A stretch of 64,000 nucleotides of DNA from Delphinus delphis (GCF_949987515.2 NC_082688.1:104635893-104699892), one strand, 5' to 3'; counted from the first letter of the stretch, positions 22,556 to 34,060 are shown. Made by a program: numbers and translations. The notes: a model not told the origin generated them from the sequence alone.

Positions 22556-22810
22556 TTTATAGCTAAGATTTATTGAGTGCTTATCATGTGTCAGGCACTG
22601 TTGCAAATGCTTCGTCTATGTTACCTAATAAAATCCTCACAGCAACCCTATGAGATAGGTACTATTATTCTCCTCCTTTTACAGATGAGGAAACTGAGTA
22701 ACAGGGACATTTCATAATTTAACAAAAGCCATACAGTTAGTAAGTGACAGACCTTGAATTTGTATCCAAAGAGTTTGATCCCAGTGTCCACACTCTTAAC
22801 TACTACTCAA
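22556..22810 (+). mobile_element. MIR SINE
   Basis: 'atttattgagtgcttatcat', 'gtgtcaggcactgttgcaaa', 'ccctatgagataggtactat' and 'acagatgaggaaactgagta': near full-length. Confidence 0.88.
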
Positions 22811-23334
22811 TATTGTCCTCACTATATCGACTATATTCAGAAAATTTCCCATCTTGTGGTTTCTAGTGGAAGGCAGAACCCAACCGCCATTTTAGAAGCA
22901 TCAGGAAAATTCCAGAAATTCACCTCCCCAGGCCCCCTGCAGGTCAGTCATGAGTATAGAATCTAGACTCCATCAATCTGAAGCAACTGCCCCAGACTCT
23001 AAGCCAGTAGGCATTTTGTAAAGAAATAAACATCACGGAGAATGTTTTCTGGAGGCAGTGGCATTGTACCAAGATTGAACTCCTGAGCTTGAACCCCTAC
23101 TGAGATTGAAATCCTGAACTCCTACTGCCCTGTCCAGTGGCAGTGGTGCTACCCACACGTGCAGTGTTTGGTGGTGGAGTCAGTCTGTCAGATAGATAGA
23201 ATCAGTCTACAGCAGTAATTTTGATCCTGACTTCTGGCTGTATAGCCTCCAAGTCTAGTTTTCCAAGCCATTTCCCCCACGTGCTTCTCTGAGCTACCCA
23301 ATACCTTTTTATAAGAATGATTATTACCTTATTA
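22811..23334. other. Unassigned sequence
   Basis: No repeat or exon is recognised. Confidence 0.5.
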
Positions 23335-24165
23335 CTCAGTTTATTTTTTTCTTTTTTAATTGAGCTATAATTGACAGTTATCTTTGTTTTAGACATACAA
23401 CATAAAGATTTGATATATGTATATATTGCAAAATGATCACCACAATAAATTTAGTTAACATCCACCACCTCACATAGTCTCAATTGTTTCTTCTTGAGAT
23501 GAGAACTTTTTAACTGTCTTAGTGACTTTTAAATATGTAATACCATATTAACTGTAGTCACCATGCAGTATATTACATCCCCAGGACTTATTTATCTTAT
23601 ATCTGGAAGTTTGTACCTTTGGACCACCTTCATCCAGTTCCCCCAGCCCCTACCACTCACCTCTGGCAACCACCAATCTGTTCTATGTTTGTTTGCCTTC
23701 CTTTTTTTTTTTTTTCAGATTCCACATACAAGTGAGATCACACAGTATTTGTCTTGGTCTGTCTGACTTATTTCACTTAGCATAATGCCCTCAAGGTCCA
23801 TCCAATTTGTCGTAAATGGCAAAACTTCCTTCTTTTTTATGGCTGAGTAATAGTTCATTGTGTGAATAGACCACATCTTCTTTATCCATTCTTGCATTGA
23901 TGGACATTTAGGTTGTTTCAATGTCTTGGCTATTGTAAATAATGCTACAATAAACATGGGAGTTCAGATATCTTTTCAAGATAGTAACCTTGTTTTCTTC
24001 AGATAAATAGCTAGAAGCAGAATTGTTGGATCATATAGTAGTTCCATTTTTAACTTTTTGAGGCACCTCCATACTGCTTTCCATAGTGGCTGCACGAATT
24101 TACCTTCCCATCAACAGTGCACAAGGGTTCCCTTCCCATCATCAGTGCACAAGGGTTCCCTTCCC
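23335..24165 (-). mobile_element. L1 (L1MA/MB-like) ORF2 end and 3'UTR
   Basis: Reversed L1: 'ttgagctataattgacagtt', 'tgatatatgtatatattgca', 'ttcacttagcataatgccct', 'ttatggctgagtaatagttc', 'gatggacatttaggttgttt'. The ORF2 remnant is interrupted. Confidence 0.85.
24105..24160 (+). repeat. 28-bp direct tandem duplication
   Basis: Two adjacent 28-bp units (24105-24132, 24133-24160) beginning TTCCCATCA differ by one base. They lie in the L1, so the second is a local duplication after insertion. Confidence 0.92.
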
Positions 24166-24474
24166 AATATGATTTTAAGAAATGACTTGCTACTAATAGC
24201 AATGAGAATCAACTTCTGTTGCTTGCAACCAAGGACCTTGGTATATGAGTCCTTTCCTGAGGATGAGAGACCCAGAAACATCTAGGCTCTAGTCATACCT
24301 GGGAAGTTGATGATGTCACAGTCATGTCAGAAGCCTATCAGTACAGGAATCACGTGGGCTGTGGTGCCTCTTGGAAAGAGAACTTAAGCTCTGTTCTCTG
24401 CTGGACTTCATCCATATCTTGTATGGCAGACTGACGGAATGGCCACACGTAATCCTCTGTTCAGGAGAGTTGAG
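24166..24474. other. Unassigned sequence
   Basis: No repeat or exon is recognised. Confidence 0.45.
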
Positions 24475-24479
24475 GACCC

Positions 24480-24929
24480 TGTGATGGTTCATTTTACGTA
24501 CCAACATGACTGGGCCACAGGGTGCCCAGACATTTGGTTAAATCTTATTCTGAGTGTGTCTATGAGGGTGTTTGGTGATGAGATTAGCATCTGAATCAGG
24601 AGACTGAATAAAGCAGATTGCACACCACAGTGAGGGTGGGCCACATCCAATCCCCTGAGGGCCTGAATAGAACAAAAGGCTGAGCAAGCTAGAATTTGCT
24701 CTCTCTCTCTACCTGACGGTGTTCATGCTGGAACATTGGTCTTCTGCCTTTGGACCCGTATGGAACTTACACCATCAACTCTCCTGGTTCTTAGGCCTTT
24801 AGACTGCATATCTTTGGACTTCTCACCCTCCATAATCATGTGAGTTAATTTCTTAATAATGAATGGATGAGTGAATGACAGAATGAATATTCTTTTGTTC
24901 TGTTTCTCTGGAGAACCTTTGCTAATACA
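24480..24929 (+). mobile_element. MLT2-type ERVL solo LTR with exact TSD
   Basis: It starts 'tgtgatggttcattttacgt', includes 'agactgaataaagcagattg' and 'gggtgggccacatccaat', and ends 'ctggagaacctttgctaata' plus CA. GACCC repeats at 24475-24479 and 24930-24934 are the 5-bp target duplication. Confidence 0.92.
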
Positions 24930-24934
24930 GACCC

Positions 24935-26035
24935 CCTTGAGAGAGAAATGATCCTCGGGGAATAAAGAAATGTACTTGACCTAGTAAGAAAAGGAAAGGC
25001 AATTCTTTAAGAAGAGTGGTTATGTTGAACAAGGATTTCTCTGACTTTGAAATCCACAGATCACTTAACAAGCCAAATTTTAGGTCATTTCTAAAGAGAG
25101 TCATCGTGATTTTAATAATAAACATAAAAACCTTTAAAATCAATAGTTTATTTCATATCAATTGAAAGGGTTGAGACTTTGAAATCTTTCGCTCTTTGGC
25201 TTAGTGACGTAGTTTTGTCACCAGATTCCACATCTAATTGGTTTCTCCTCTCTATTTTTTTCTACCTAATTATAAAATTCTAAATTCCAATTATAAGTTA
25301 TTGAGCATGGCAGGAAGAGTTAGGCTCCGTCAGATAATGCTAGGTATTTGGGTTGAACAGGGACACGGAAATCATGGAGAGATGACTCACTGAAGTCTTC
25401 TTTCAGCTTTGCATCAGATGCTCAGTCAATAAGCATATCACACTCAAAAGCTGGAGGAATGACTCGCAGCTTTGGGAATCGGTGCTGAATGGATTCCTAA
25501 TCGACTCTTTGGAAAGTAGCTTTTCATGCGCCCTTGCACCCCTTGGACATAATTTTAAAATACGGCCAATAATACATCATTGATTTCTTCTCCCTGAGAA
25601 GGAAATCAGCAAGTGCTGGAGAAAAGACAAACTTTCTGCAACTGAGCTATTTGCATCATGAAGAAATTCTGGTATCTTACCCTCAGTATTAAAATTTATG
25701 ATCATTCAGCCCTGAGGCAGTAGGCTCAGGCTCTCAAGACAATAAATACATTGCTGAAATACACAGTTGAGCAAAACACTTGAAGTCCTAGAAATGGAGT
25801 TTATGACATTTATCAGTGTCATAGAGAAATGTTTTTATTTCCTTCCTGACTTCAAAATTTCTTGCGCTCCTTTCTCTCTGACAGTTGGGTACTTCAGTAT
25901 GGAAGAAGTCTTGTACTAGGTGCCCATTTCTTGACATCCCACATTAAAAAGATATGTTGTCAGTGGGTATAATTTGAATGGATTCACAGTTTTCACTATT
26001 TCTATTAACCTTGAATCAAGATCAAGATGTGTTTG
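24935..26035. other. Unassigned AT-rich sequence
   Basis: About 1.1 kb with no recognisable repeat, exon or long open frame. Confidence 0.5.
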
Positions 26036-26705
26036 AAAATGCAGGCTTTATTATTATTCGGGTACGATGAGGCCAACAGATTAGGAGAAGCTTGCCATTG
26101 AAAAAAAAAGATTTGTTATACAGATTCCAAAAGGTAAGGGCACACCATGCCATGAGGGGGGCCACATGAGGAAACACCAGGGTTGGTCACAAGGCAGAGG
26201 GAGAGGGACTTCCCTGGCGGTCCAGTGGTTAAGACTCTGAGCTTCCACCGCAGGGGGCACAGGTTCAATCCCTGGTCAGGGAACTAAGATCCCACACGCC
26301 CTGTGGCCGGTGAGGGGGCAGGGAAGGCAGAGGGAGAAGGAGAAAAACCTGAGCAATAGCCTTTATTGCGGTTCCCATGGGAAGGAATATGTGAGGCAGG
26401 GTAAATTGGTTTAGGATTGGCTCAATTAATATTTCAGCAGGCCCCGGGGCATAGCATAGGAACTGTCCCTAATTTCTATGTTGTCTTGAAGGTTTTAGAG
26501 CAAATGGATAGTGGCCCGGAGTGTGAGAGCCTGATAAAGAAGGTGGTTGGAGGTATGGGCTCTGGATTGGTTGGTTTGCATATGAAAGGCAATTCTGGTG
26601 ATTTTCATTTACTTTCTCTAGGAATTAGCTATCCTGGGAGGGGTAGTCTCTCCAGTGTCAGCAAGGCCCCAGATGTCAAAGCATCAGCACACAGACAATA
26701 AAAGA
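26036..26705 (-). mobile_element. ERV-type LTR, SINE-interrupted
   Basis: Read on the minus strand it has 'ccaaccaatccagagcccat' (CCAAT-like), a polyadenylation signal 'cgcaataaaggctattgctc' (complement of about 26360-26380) and 'aataataataaagcctgcat' near the end. This resembles an LTR U3-R-U5. Family unknown; no adjoining viral genes seen. Confidence 0.55.
26205..26323 (+). mobile_element. CHR-2-like tRNA SINE
   Basis: 'gggacttccctggcggtcc', 'ggttcaatccctggtcagg' and 'cacacgccctgtggccgg'. The 14-bp target duplication AAGGCAGAGGGAGA lies at 26191-26204 and 26324-26337. Confidence 0.96.
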
Positions 26706-26825
26706 CACGTTGAAGGTAGGATGCAGGCTGTTAGCCAACAATTATTCTCAGTAAATAGAGCAGTGTGGGCATGACACTACAGAGGACTTTTTTTTTTTCA
26801 GGTATAATCTCTATGCTTTCTTCAT

Positions 26826-27125
26826 TTCTTTTTCTTTTTTAAATTTTTTATTGTAGTACAGTTGATTTACAATGTTGTGCTAGTTTCTGCTGTACAGCAA
26901 AGGGAATCAGTTATACATATACATATATCCACTCTTTTTTAGATTCTGTTCCCATATAGGCCATTACAGAGTACTGGGTAGAATTCCCTGTGCTATACAG
27001 TAGGTCCTTGTTAGTTATCTATTTTATATTCAGTAGTGTGTATATGTCAATTCCCATCTCCCAATTTATCCCTCTCCGCCATTTTCCCCCAGGTAACCAT
27101 AAGTTTGTTTTCTACATCTGGAATG
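26826..27125 (-). mobile_element. L1 3' end, cetartiodactyl type
   Basis: Reversed tail: 'tattgtagtacagttgattt', 'gctgtacagcaaagggaatc', 'tgctatacagtaggtccttg', 'ccaggtaaccataagtttgt'. Confidence 0.92.
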
Positions 27126-27438
27126 CCCCTCTTTGCTTTACACATAGCTATGTATATTCAGGGAAGGTCCCAACATTTATTTTCTAGTCTACACCAGCAC
27201 TCATGAACTAATCAGCAGCTAGGTGAAAACTCTCTTCTGCAGCACATGCCTTTTGACTGAGAAACAAGACAAAAAGTCTCTAAACCCTTCTCCCTCATGT
27301 TTGCATCACACGTATTCCAAGAGCTATTTCACTCTCTATACATCAGTAGTTTCGTCCAACCATACATGATGATAATTGCTCTTTCATATTGCCTGTGATA
27401 TCCAACAGCATCATTTTTCAACAGCATCATTTTTTAAA

Positions 27439-27719
27439 ATTTATTTATTTAATTTTTGGCTGCGTTGGGTCTTCGTTGCTGTGCGCAGGCTTTCTCTAGT
27501 TGCGGCGAGCAGGGGCTATTCTTCGTTGCAGTGAGCGGGCTGCTCATTGCGGTGGCTTCTCTTGTTGCGGAGCACGGGCTCTAGGTGTGCAGGCTCAGTA
27601 GTTGTGGCGCACAGGCTTAGTTGCTCTGCGGCATGTGGGGTCTTCCCGGACCAGGGCTCGAACCCATGTCCCCTGCATTGGCAGGTGGATTCTTAACCAC
27701 TGCACCACCAGGGAAGTCC
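27439..27719 (-). mobile_element. CHR SINE, long form
   Basis: A-tail 'aatttatttatttaattttt', 'ggctgcgttgggtcttcgtt', ending 'ccaccagggaagtccc'. The target duplication AACAGCATCATTTTTTAAA lies at 27420-27438 and 27720-27738. Confidence 0.97.
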
Positions 27720-27739
27720 CAACAGCATCATTTTTTAAA

Positions 27740-28297
27740 TGAATTTTTCAATGACTTGTTATGCTTTCTCTCTGAGTACAGTTGTCATCATATTTAGCTG
27801 TTTTTATAAGCTTCCCTTCAATAACATAAATAATACCTCTTTTTGCTCTGAGGATAGCAGTTCTGAATGATGCCTCTAGTTTTGGTCTCCCTTCTGCCTT
27901 TAACGAGAAAATTAATCAGTTCAAGGTTTACTAAGGAGGTTTCTGTGCTTCATTTGCAAGAAATTTGATGCCTCTCTCTCACTACTTGACAAAGTTTCAG
28001 ACAACATATATGAGGGACTGGGAGAAATAGATAACCTGTCCAACAAAATCCAATTTCTAATTTATTATCACACTTCTTCTTTGCACTCCTCTTTTGACAA
28101 ATTGTGTAGTCTTACTTGTTCCAGCACATAGACTCACATGCTACATTTGAGTTGTACTCTTTACATGATTGTTTTCACCTCTATTTGTAATGCTTCCTTG
28201 AACCACTTCCAAGCCATCTATCTTTCTTTGCAAACTAGGGAAATACTACAACACATTTTAAACTAGAAATATTCCCTTAAATGTTGCTTTCACTGTT
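27740..28297. other. Unassigned AT-rich sequence
   Basis: No repeat or exon is recognised. Confidence 0.5.
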
Positions 28298-28310
28298 TCC
28301 AATCAGTTTT

Positions 28311-28518
28311 TTTTGTTTTTTTTTTTTTTTTTTTTTTTTTTGCGGTACGTGGGCCTCTCACTGTTGTGGCCTCTCCCGTTGCGGAGCGCAGGCTCAGCGG
28401 CCATGGCTCACGGGCCCAGCCGCTCCGCGGCATGTGGGATCTTCCCGGACCGGGGCACAAACCCGTGTCCCCTGCATTGGCAGGCGGACTCTCAACCACT
28501 GCGCCACCAGGGAAGCCC
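28311..28518 (-). mobile_element. CHR SINE, short form, 15-bp internal deletion
   Basis: Poly-T, 'gcggtacgtgggcctctcac', ending 'ccaccagggaagccc'. Between 'gttgcggagc' and 'gcaggctcagcgg' about 15 bp of the usual body are missing. The target duplication TCCAATCAGTTTT lies at 28298-28310 and 28519-28531. Confidence 0.97.
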
Positions 28519-28533
28519 TCCAATCAGTTTTGA

Positions 28534-29322
28534 TATAAAATGTTCTCCTGTTCTCCACTTCACTGGTTTTCTCGACATTACGATACAAAAATTAACTATG
28601 ACAAATGCAAACTTCAACCAATGGATACAATAACTCACGAATGACATGGAAGTACGATGAGCTAGATGAACTGAATTCTATTCACTGAAACTCTACATGA
28701 GATGATATCGCAAAATTGGAGGAAATACACAACGCATTTTGTAATAAATACAAGATGTTTAAGAAGACAAACAATAATGTAGTGAGATTTTAGTTAAAAT
28801 TATAACTGAGATTATAAATTTGTAAAACTCAGATGAATAATATTGTCCCATTGTTTTTTTCCTTTGAAAATCTCCGTGAATCACTTGATAGCTGGGCAGG
28901 GATCACAATAATCACAGTAGGTCTGGTTTCCCTTTTGATCTTCCGGATAACTAAATCAATCATGTTTGTTCCCTTGTTTCAGGTATTCTGTTCACTTTTT
29001 AAAATTCAGAAACGACTTTGTTTTTCCAGAAATGTTTTTTTTTCTATTTGACTGTTCCCTTGCAATATAGTAAGATTTGGATAATTTTTTTAATCTCTAA
29101 TTTCTTCCTAAGGCTGTGTCAGAACTCCCTATTCTAGTTTTGGTTAGATTTGCCTTCTAGCTACTGAGCCCATTATATGATTCAGGGGCTTTCTTCCCCT
29201 GTTTGCATCACTTAATGCAAGTCAGGATGCTGGGCACTTGCAGGTAGTGGGGAGCTGACTGCTTCGGAAGAAACTGCTTCTTCTGTAGGTCAGAGCCAAA
29301 TAAACTGGCAAGCTGGGACTTC
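28534..29322. other. Unassigned AT-rich sequence
   Basis: No repeat or exon is recognised. Confidence 0.5.
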
Positions 29323-29632
29323 TTTTTTTTTTTTTTAAACAGGGTATTAATTAATTAATTAATTAATTTATTTTCAGTTATTTATTTTGGCTGCGTTGGG
29401 TCTTCGTTGCGGTGCGTGGGCTTCTCATTGCAGTGGCTTCTCTTGTTGCCGAGCATGGGCTCTAGGCACGCGGGCTTCAGTAGTTGCAGCGCATAGGCTC
29501 AGTAGTTGTGGCTCGCGGGCTCTAGAGCACAAGCTCAGCAGTTGTGGCGCCCGAGCCTAGCTGCTCCGCGACATGTGGGATCTTCCCAGACCAGGGCTCG
29601 ACCCAAGTCCCCTACATTGGCAGGCGTATTCT
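29323..29632 (-). mobile_element. CHR SINE, long form, head truncated
   Basis: 'ggctgcgttgggtcttcgtt', 'tcagtagttgtggctcgcgg', 'acatgtgggatcttcccaga', then 'cattggcaggcgtattcttt'. The final ~30 bp of the tRNA-like head are missing and T-rich sequence follows. Confidence 0.92.
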
Positions 29633-29654
29633 TTTTTTTTTTAATCTCATTTTT

Positions 29655-29940
29655 TTTAATATCTCTCCTGGATACCTGGATACCAGGACTGAATCTTGGA
29701 CACCCAGATAGTAGAAATGAATCTTGGATGAGAAAAAGGATGTTAGTGGGAAAACTGGTGAAATCCGAATAAAGTTAGAGTTTAATTAATATTTATATAC
29801 CAATGTTAATTCCTTAGTTTTGGTAAATGTTAGGGGAAATTGAGTGGAGAGTCTGCAGGAACACTGTATTATCTCTGAAACTTTTCTGTAAATCTAAAAT
29901 TATTCCAAAATAAAATATGTGTTTAGGGGATAAAAAGCTC
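29655..29940 (+). mobile_element. L1M 3' end
   Basis: 'gaataaagttagagtttaat', 'taccaatgttaattccttag', 'gaacactgtattatctctga' and 'tctaaaattattccaaaata' match the L1MC/ME-type 3' terminus, as in 19545-21545. Confidence 0.68.
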
Positions 29941-30315
29941 ACATGAGAAGCTTAGAGGAAAAAACACATCTCCCAAGAGAGTCTTCTATGCATTCCTCTG
30001 TTTTAACAACAAGTTCCCGTAACTTACTGTCCTTATTTTTATGTTTGCTATTCAGAAGCTCAGAGCCAAATTCCAAGCTGGGTCACATCAACTTCATTAA
30101 CCCTTAGAGTTATCATATTTGTTTCCTCATTTTTCCTGATCCTGATTTCCCATTTCAGTTAGGAATAAAGCCTAACCTTGCTGTGTTTTTGCTACTGTTG
30201 TCATAAGCCACCTCTAATCCTTTCAGGAAGGAGGCTCTGCATTAATTATAGATGTGAAAATTGTCCTAAAGCAGGGAAGCAAGATCGTGAAGGCTCAGAA
30301 AGTCATGGGTCACAA
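29941..30315. other. Unassigned sequence
   Basis: No repeat or exon is recognised. Confidence 0.45.
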
Positions 30316-30319
30316 GGAA

Positions 30320-30600
30320 TGACTCCTTTAGGTAGAAAGATGACTCAGGGGAGAAACAATGGTTGTCTTCAAATAACTGAAAGATTGCCCTTGAGAAAGC
30401 AGGAGAGACTTTCTCCATGCTGCACCAGAAGGCCAAACCCCAACCAAGGGGTGCTCATCACCAGAGGAAGACCCTCAACTCAAAGTAAGGAAGAACTAAC
30501 AAAGATGACCAATGGAGGGGTAGTTAGTTCCCTGGCCCTAGAGACACTTAAGGCATATCTAGATTATTTCCGCAGGATCCTCTATTTTTTTAAATGCTAT
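30320..30600 (+). mobile_element. CR1/L3-like LINE remnant
   Basis: 'ggttgtcttcaaataactga', 'gtaaggaagaactaacaaag', 'ggtagttagttccctggccc' and 'gagacacttaaggcatatct' follow the 3' region shared by CR1 and L3 LINEs. A ~141-codon frame across it is an artefact of this repeat. Confidence 0.5.
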
Positions 30601-31185
30601 TAAAATGCAATAAGTCTGATTCAGTGGGTACCAAGACTCTAGTCTAGACCATCCGTCAGGAATTCCTCACTGAAGAGGTTCAGCTAGGAGATCTGAACAT
30701 CTCTTTCAGATGCATATTCTGCATAGTTCATACTACAGTTCTGAGATGTAGAATGAATAAACGTAACAGCAGTGGGTGATATTAAATTCACACTCTGTGT
30801 CAGGAGCTGCGGGGTGTGCTTTGCAGCCATTATCTCTAGCAACCTTCCAACAACTCTTCCAGCTGGCCCAGCAGGAGAGTTTATGCCCTCCTGGCCATGC
30901 CTTTTCACACTGCTCTTGTCTCTAGTGGCAGTGTTGGTGAGACAGCTGCAGCATGATACCCCAAAGGCAGAGTCTGAGATAGTTACTTGTGTCTTTTTGG
31001 AAAGAAGTACGGGTGACTGAGTCAGGTGACCCATTTAGTCGATAGCTATGGCCTTAGCAATCAACTTAATAATGTATTGAGAAGATGGCAAGTCTATCTG
31101 TTCAGGAAGAAAATCTCCTTTCCCTCAGCATCCCTAGCTTCAAGCAGAACTTCCTCTTCTTTCTATATCTGGGTAAATGCTGTGT
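30601..31185. other. Mostly unassigned; possible MIR at 30770-30850
   Basis: 'attaaattcacactctgtgt' and 'gcagccattatctctagcaa' weakly suggest MIR. The rest is unrecognised. Confidence 0.35.
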
Positions 31186-31187
31186 AA

Positions 31188-31265
31188 TATATACTATATA
31201 ATATGGCATCCACTAGCTGTGTGACCTTGGGCCAGTCACTTAACTTCTGTCCACCCCTCACTTGT
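31188..31265 (+). mobile_element. MIR SINE fragment
   Basis: 'ccactagctgtgtgacctt' and 'gggccagtcacttaacttct' are the MIR core. Confidence 0.75.
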
Positions 31266-31323
31266 TCCAGGGGGTCAGACAAATATTTTTGAGAACCCTT
31301 AGTGCTAACATTACCGATGATGG

Positions 31324-31658
31324 ACTTCCCTGGTGACGCAGTGGTTAAGAATCCGCCTGTCAATGCAGGTGACACAGGTTCAAGCCCTGGTCCAGGAAGA
31401 TCCCACCTGCCGCGGAGCAACTAAGCCCGTGCGCCACAACTACTGAGCGTGCACTCTAGAGCCCGCAAGCCACAACTACTGAAGCCTGTGCAGCTAGAGC
31501 CCGTGCTCCACAACAAAAAGAAGCCACCGCAATAAGAAGCCCAAGCACCGCATCGAAGAGTAGCCCCGGCTCGCTGCAAGTAGGGAAAGCCTGCACGCAA
31601 AAACGAAGACCCAACACAGCCAAAAATTAATTAACTAATTAATTAAAAAAATAATAAT
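31324..31658 (+). mobile_element. CHR SINE, long form
   Basis: 'acttccctggtgacgcagtg', several 'gccacaactactga' modules and a tail of AATTAATTAA type. The 17-bp target duplication AACATTACCGATGATGG (right copy with one change) lies at 31307-31323 and 31659-31675. Confidence 0.97.
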
Positions 31659-31675
31659 AACATTACAGATGATGG

Positions 31676-32741
31676 ATGGAGGTGAACTGATATTTTCAAC
31701 AACATCCAAAAGTCAAGTAATGAGTGAAAGATCATCTGAACGTTTCATCTTGAGGTTTAAAGTTTCCTTTACAAAGCGCCATTTGCCAGTGATTTTATTT
31801 TTATCGTTCCTACCCCTTGAGAAGTAGTTATTGAGCTCCATTTTTAACATCTGCAAAATGGGGACATGGGCCTTACCCAATGACTCAGCCCTTCTGACCC
31901 TGGTGGTTTACCATGCTGAGTTCCAGGACAGTGAAAACAGTGCTCTTGTGAAATCACAGTTTCTGCCGCAGGAAAGGGCTAATGATATTGACCGTTATTA
32001 CACCATCCGGAATATTTGGAAGCAGAATAGCATGGGCCCTACAGAGAATAAAACACAGGAGTTTGTGGAAGGGATCTTGGTCCCTAAGAGGAATAGCTTG
32101 TAGGAAGAGAATCAATGATGCCCAAGGTTCAAGGGAGATAGAACCTCGTTAACAAGGTAACAAGTTATAACAATTTGTAACAGTTATAACCATCTGTCTC
32201 TCAGTGCCCAGATGCCATGTGACATATACAGATCCATCAGACACCTTCCCTGCCCCTAATTACCAGCAGTTCACAGGGAAGGCAGAAAAACAACCAATAA
32301 ACAAGGCAAACTGGGTTACATGTAATAATAGCGCTGTGCCAGCAGAGAAGAGAACAAGGTGGATTCAGAGAAGTCTTGATAAGCTTTTTGAAAAAAGTGG
32401 CGTCAGAATTTTGTCTTAGGGATGGTAAGAGTTCTATAGATGAGTTTAAGGGAGGAAGAGATTCTGACCAGGAAGACAAGTTATAAAAAAAGACACAGAA
32501 GCAGCCAAATTAAAATTGTGAGTTTCTATAAGATGAGGAAGAAAGGGGATACAGGAGATAAGGGGGAAAAAGCAAGCTGAAGGCTAAGGCTTGCTAAGGA
32601 AATCAGCTGCCCTTGGAGGGTTTGGGGGGAATTGGAGAGTTTTCAGCCAGAGGAGAGGATTGTAGCTGTGTTTTAGTAAGACTGCTCCAGAGGCTGTGAA
32701 GAGGTTGTGATCAGAAGCAGAGACTGAGGCAGGAAGCTCAG
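31676..32741. other. Unassigned sequence
   Basis: No repeat family is recognised. Open frames of 60-90 codons (for example 31831-32103) have no recognisable domain. Confidence 0.45.
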
Positions 32742-32753
32742 GAACGAAGCTCT

Positions 32754-32966
32754 TTTTTTTTTTTTTTTTTTTTTGAGGCACGCGGGGATCTCACTGTTGC
32801 GGCCTCTCCTGTTGCGGAGCACAGGCTCCGGACACGCAGCCTCAGCGGCCATGGCTCACGGGCCCAGCTGCTCCGCGGCATGTGGGATCCACCCAGACCG
32901 GGGCACGAACCCGTGTCCCCTACATCGGCAGGCGGACTCTCAACCACTGCGCCACCGGGGCAGCCC
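32754..32966 (-). mobile_element. CHR SINE, short form
   Basis: Poly-T, 'gaggcacgcggggatctcac', ending 'gccaccggggcagccc'. The target duplication ACGAAGCTCTT lies at about 32743-32753 and 32968-32978. Confidence 0.96.
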
Positions 32967-33239
32967 GACGAAGCTCTTATAATGGTCCAAGTTCACACTA
33001 TCAAAGGGCTCGGGTAGGGGCAGGGCAGTGAAGTGGAAATGGTGCATGTGGGGCTCTTTGGGATGTCCCCAGGGTGGGAGGTCCAGGTTTCTGGAAGGCA
33101 TTGGTGACATTAAGCAAGAGGGGACACATTTGCTCAGCACTTGAGTTTCCACACCACTTCCCCTTCCTTCCTTTCATCCCTGAGCCACCCCCATCTCCCT
33201 CAAGGTGTCACTCCCCTACCACCCAGTCTTCACTGTGAT

Positions 33240-33560
33240 CCGTTCCCAAGAGGCTACTAGAATCGCACTCCAAACACATTTTCCCACTGGCTGGAGAACC
33301 TGAAGTGGTTCCCAGTTCAACCCCTCAGATTCCTGGCAAAAAACAGAGAGGAAGTACTTCTGATTATTAACAGTGGATCTATTTCATCCACATTCTTCCC
33401 CCACGTGGGCCCGGGTGCCAGCCAAGGCCTGTTTTCCAGCATGTATGAGTGACCAGCTGAGACCTGCTGCTGCTAGTATTTCCTTATGTCTTTTGCCCGA
33501 CTCCCCTCCTTCCATCTACACCCCTCTCCTTCTTCAAAAGCCAGCCTGGAACTCACCCCT
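33240..33560 (+). mobile_element. L2-like LINE remnant
   Basis: 'actggctggagaacctgaag', 'tggttcccagttcaacccct', 'cagattcctggcaaaaaaca' and 'cttcttcaaaagccagcctg' have the L2 3'-region order. Diverged. Confidence 0.5.
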
Positions 33561-34060
33561 AGGAAACACGAGAGTAGCACACAGATGACCATTATCAACT
33601 GGACATGCCCCCCAGTTTGGGCTCCCTGTGCCCCCCCTCACTGCTGAAGACTAGCGGCCCCAGAGGTGGCCCTTCTGCCCAAAGGGACCCCATCTACTCT
33701 CCCCGACCTGGTGGGAATCAAGGCTCCCCATATCTCTTCCTGACAGAACTGTACATGCTGCAGAGACGTCCACCATCCAAAGTCCCTGGCTTCCCCTTTA
33801 CCTTCCGCCTGTTCTCCAAGGACTCAGGGGGCAGAATATTTTAAGACACGGACGCCTCAACCTCACTGAAACTTGACCGCCAGGAAGACTCTCAGGTCCC
33901 TGGATGACCTACCATCCCCTTCCTGCCAGCAATCTGCCAGAAACAGTGAAGGTGCCAAGATTTCTTCAACTAAAGAAAAGAGGGTAATCAGCCAGGCAGA
34001 GAAAGATACTGTAGATAACTGAATAAAGCGCTTGAAATCACTCAGTGGTGCAGCCGTCTT
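33561..34060 (+). other. Unassigned block with ORF and poly-A signal
   Basis: No repeat is recognised. An open frame of 79 codons (33605-33844) ends with a basic/aromatic stretch (FPFTFRLFSKDSGGRIF). An AATAAA at about 34022 is followed by GT-rich sequence. No splice sites or homology are recognised, so I do not call a gene; it could also be unrecognised LTR sequence. Confidence 0.25.

Noticed and set aside
30178..30603. 141-codon frame
   Set aside because: It overlaps a CR1/L3-like repeat and has no domain or start context.
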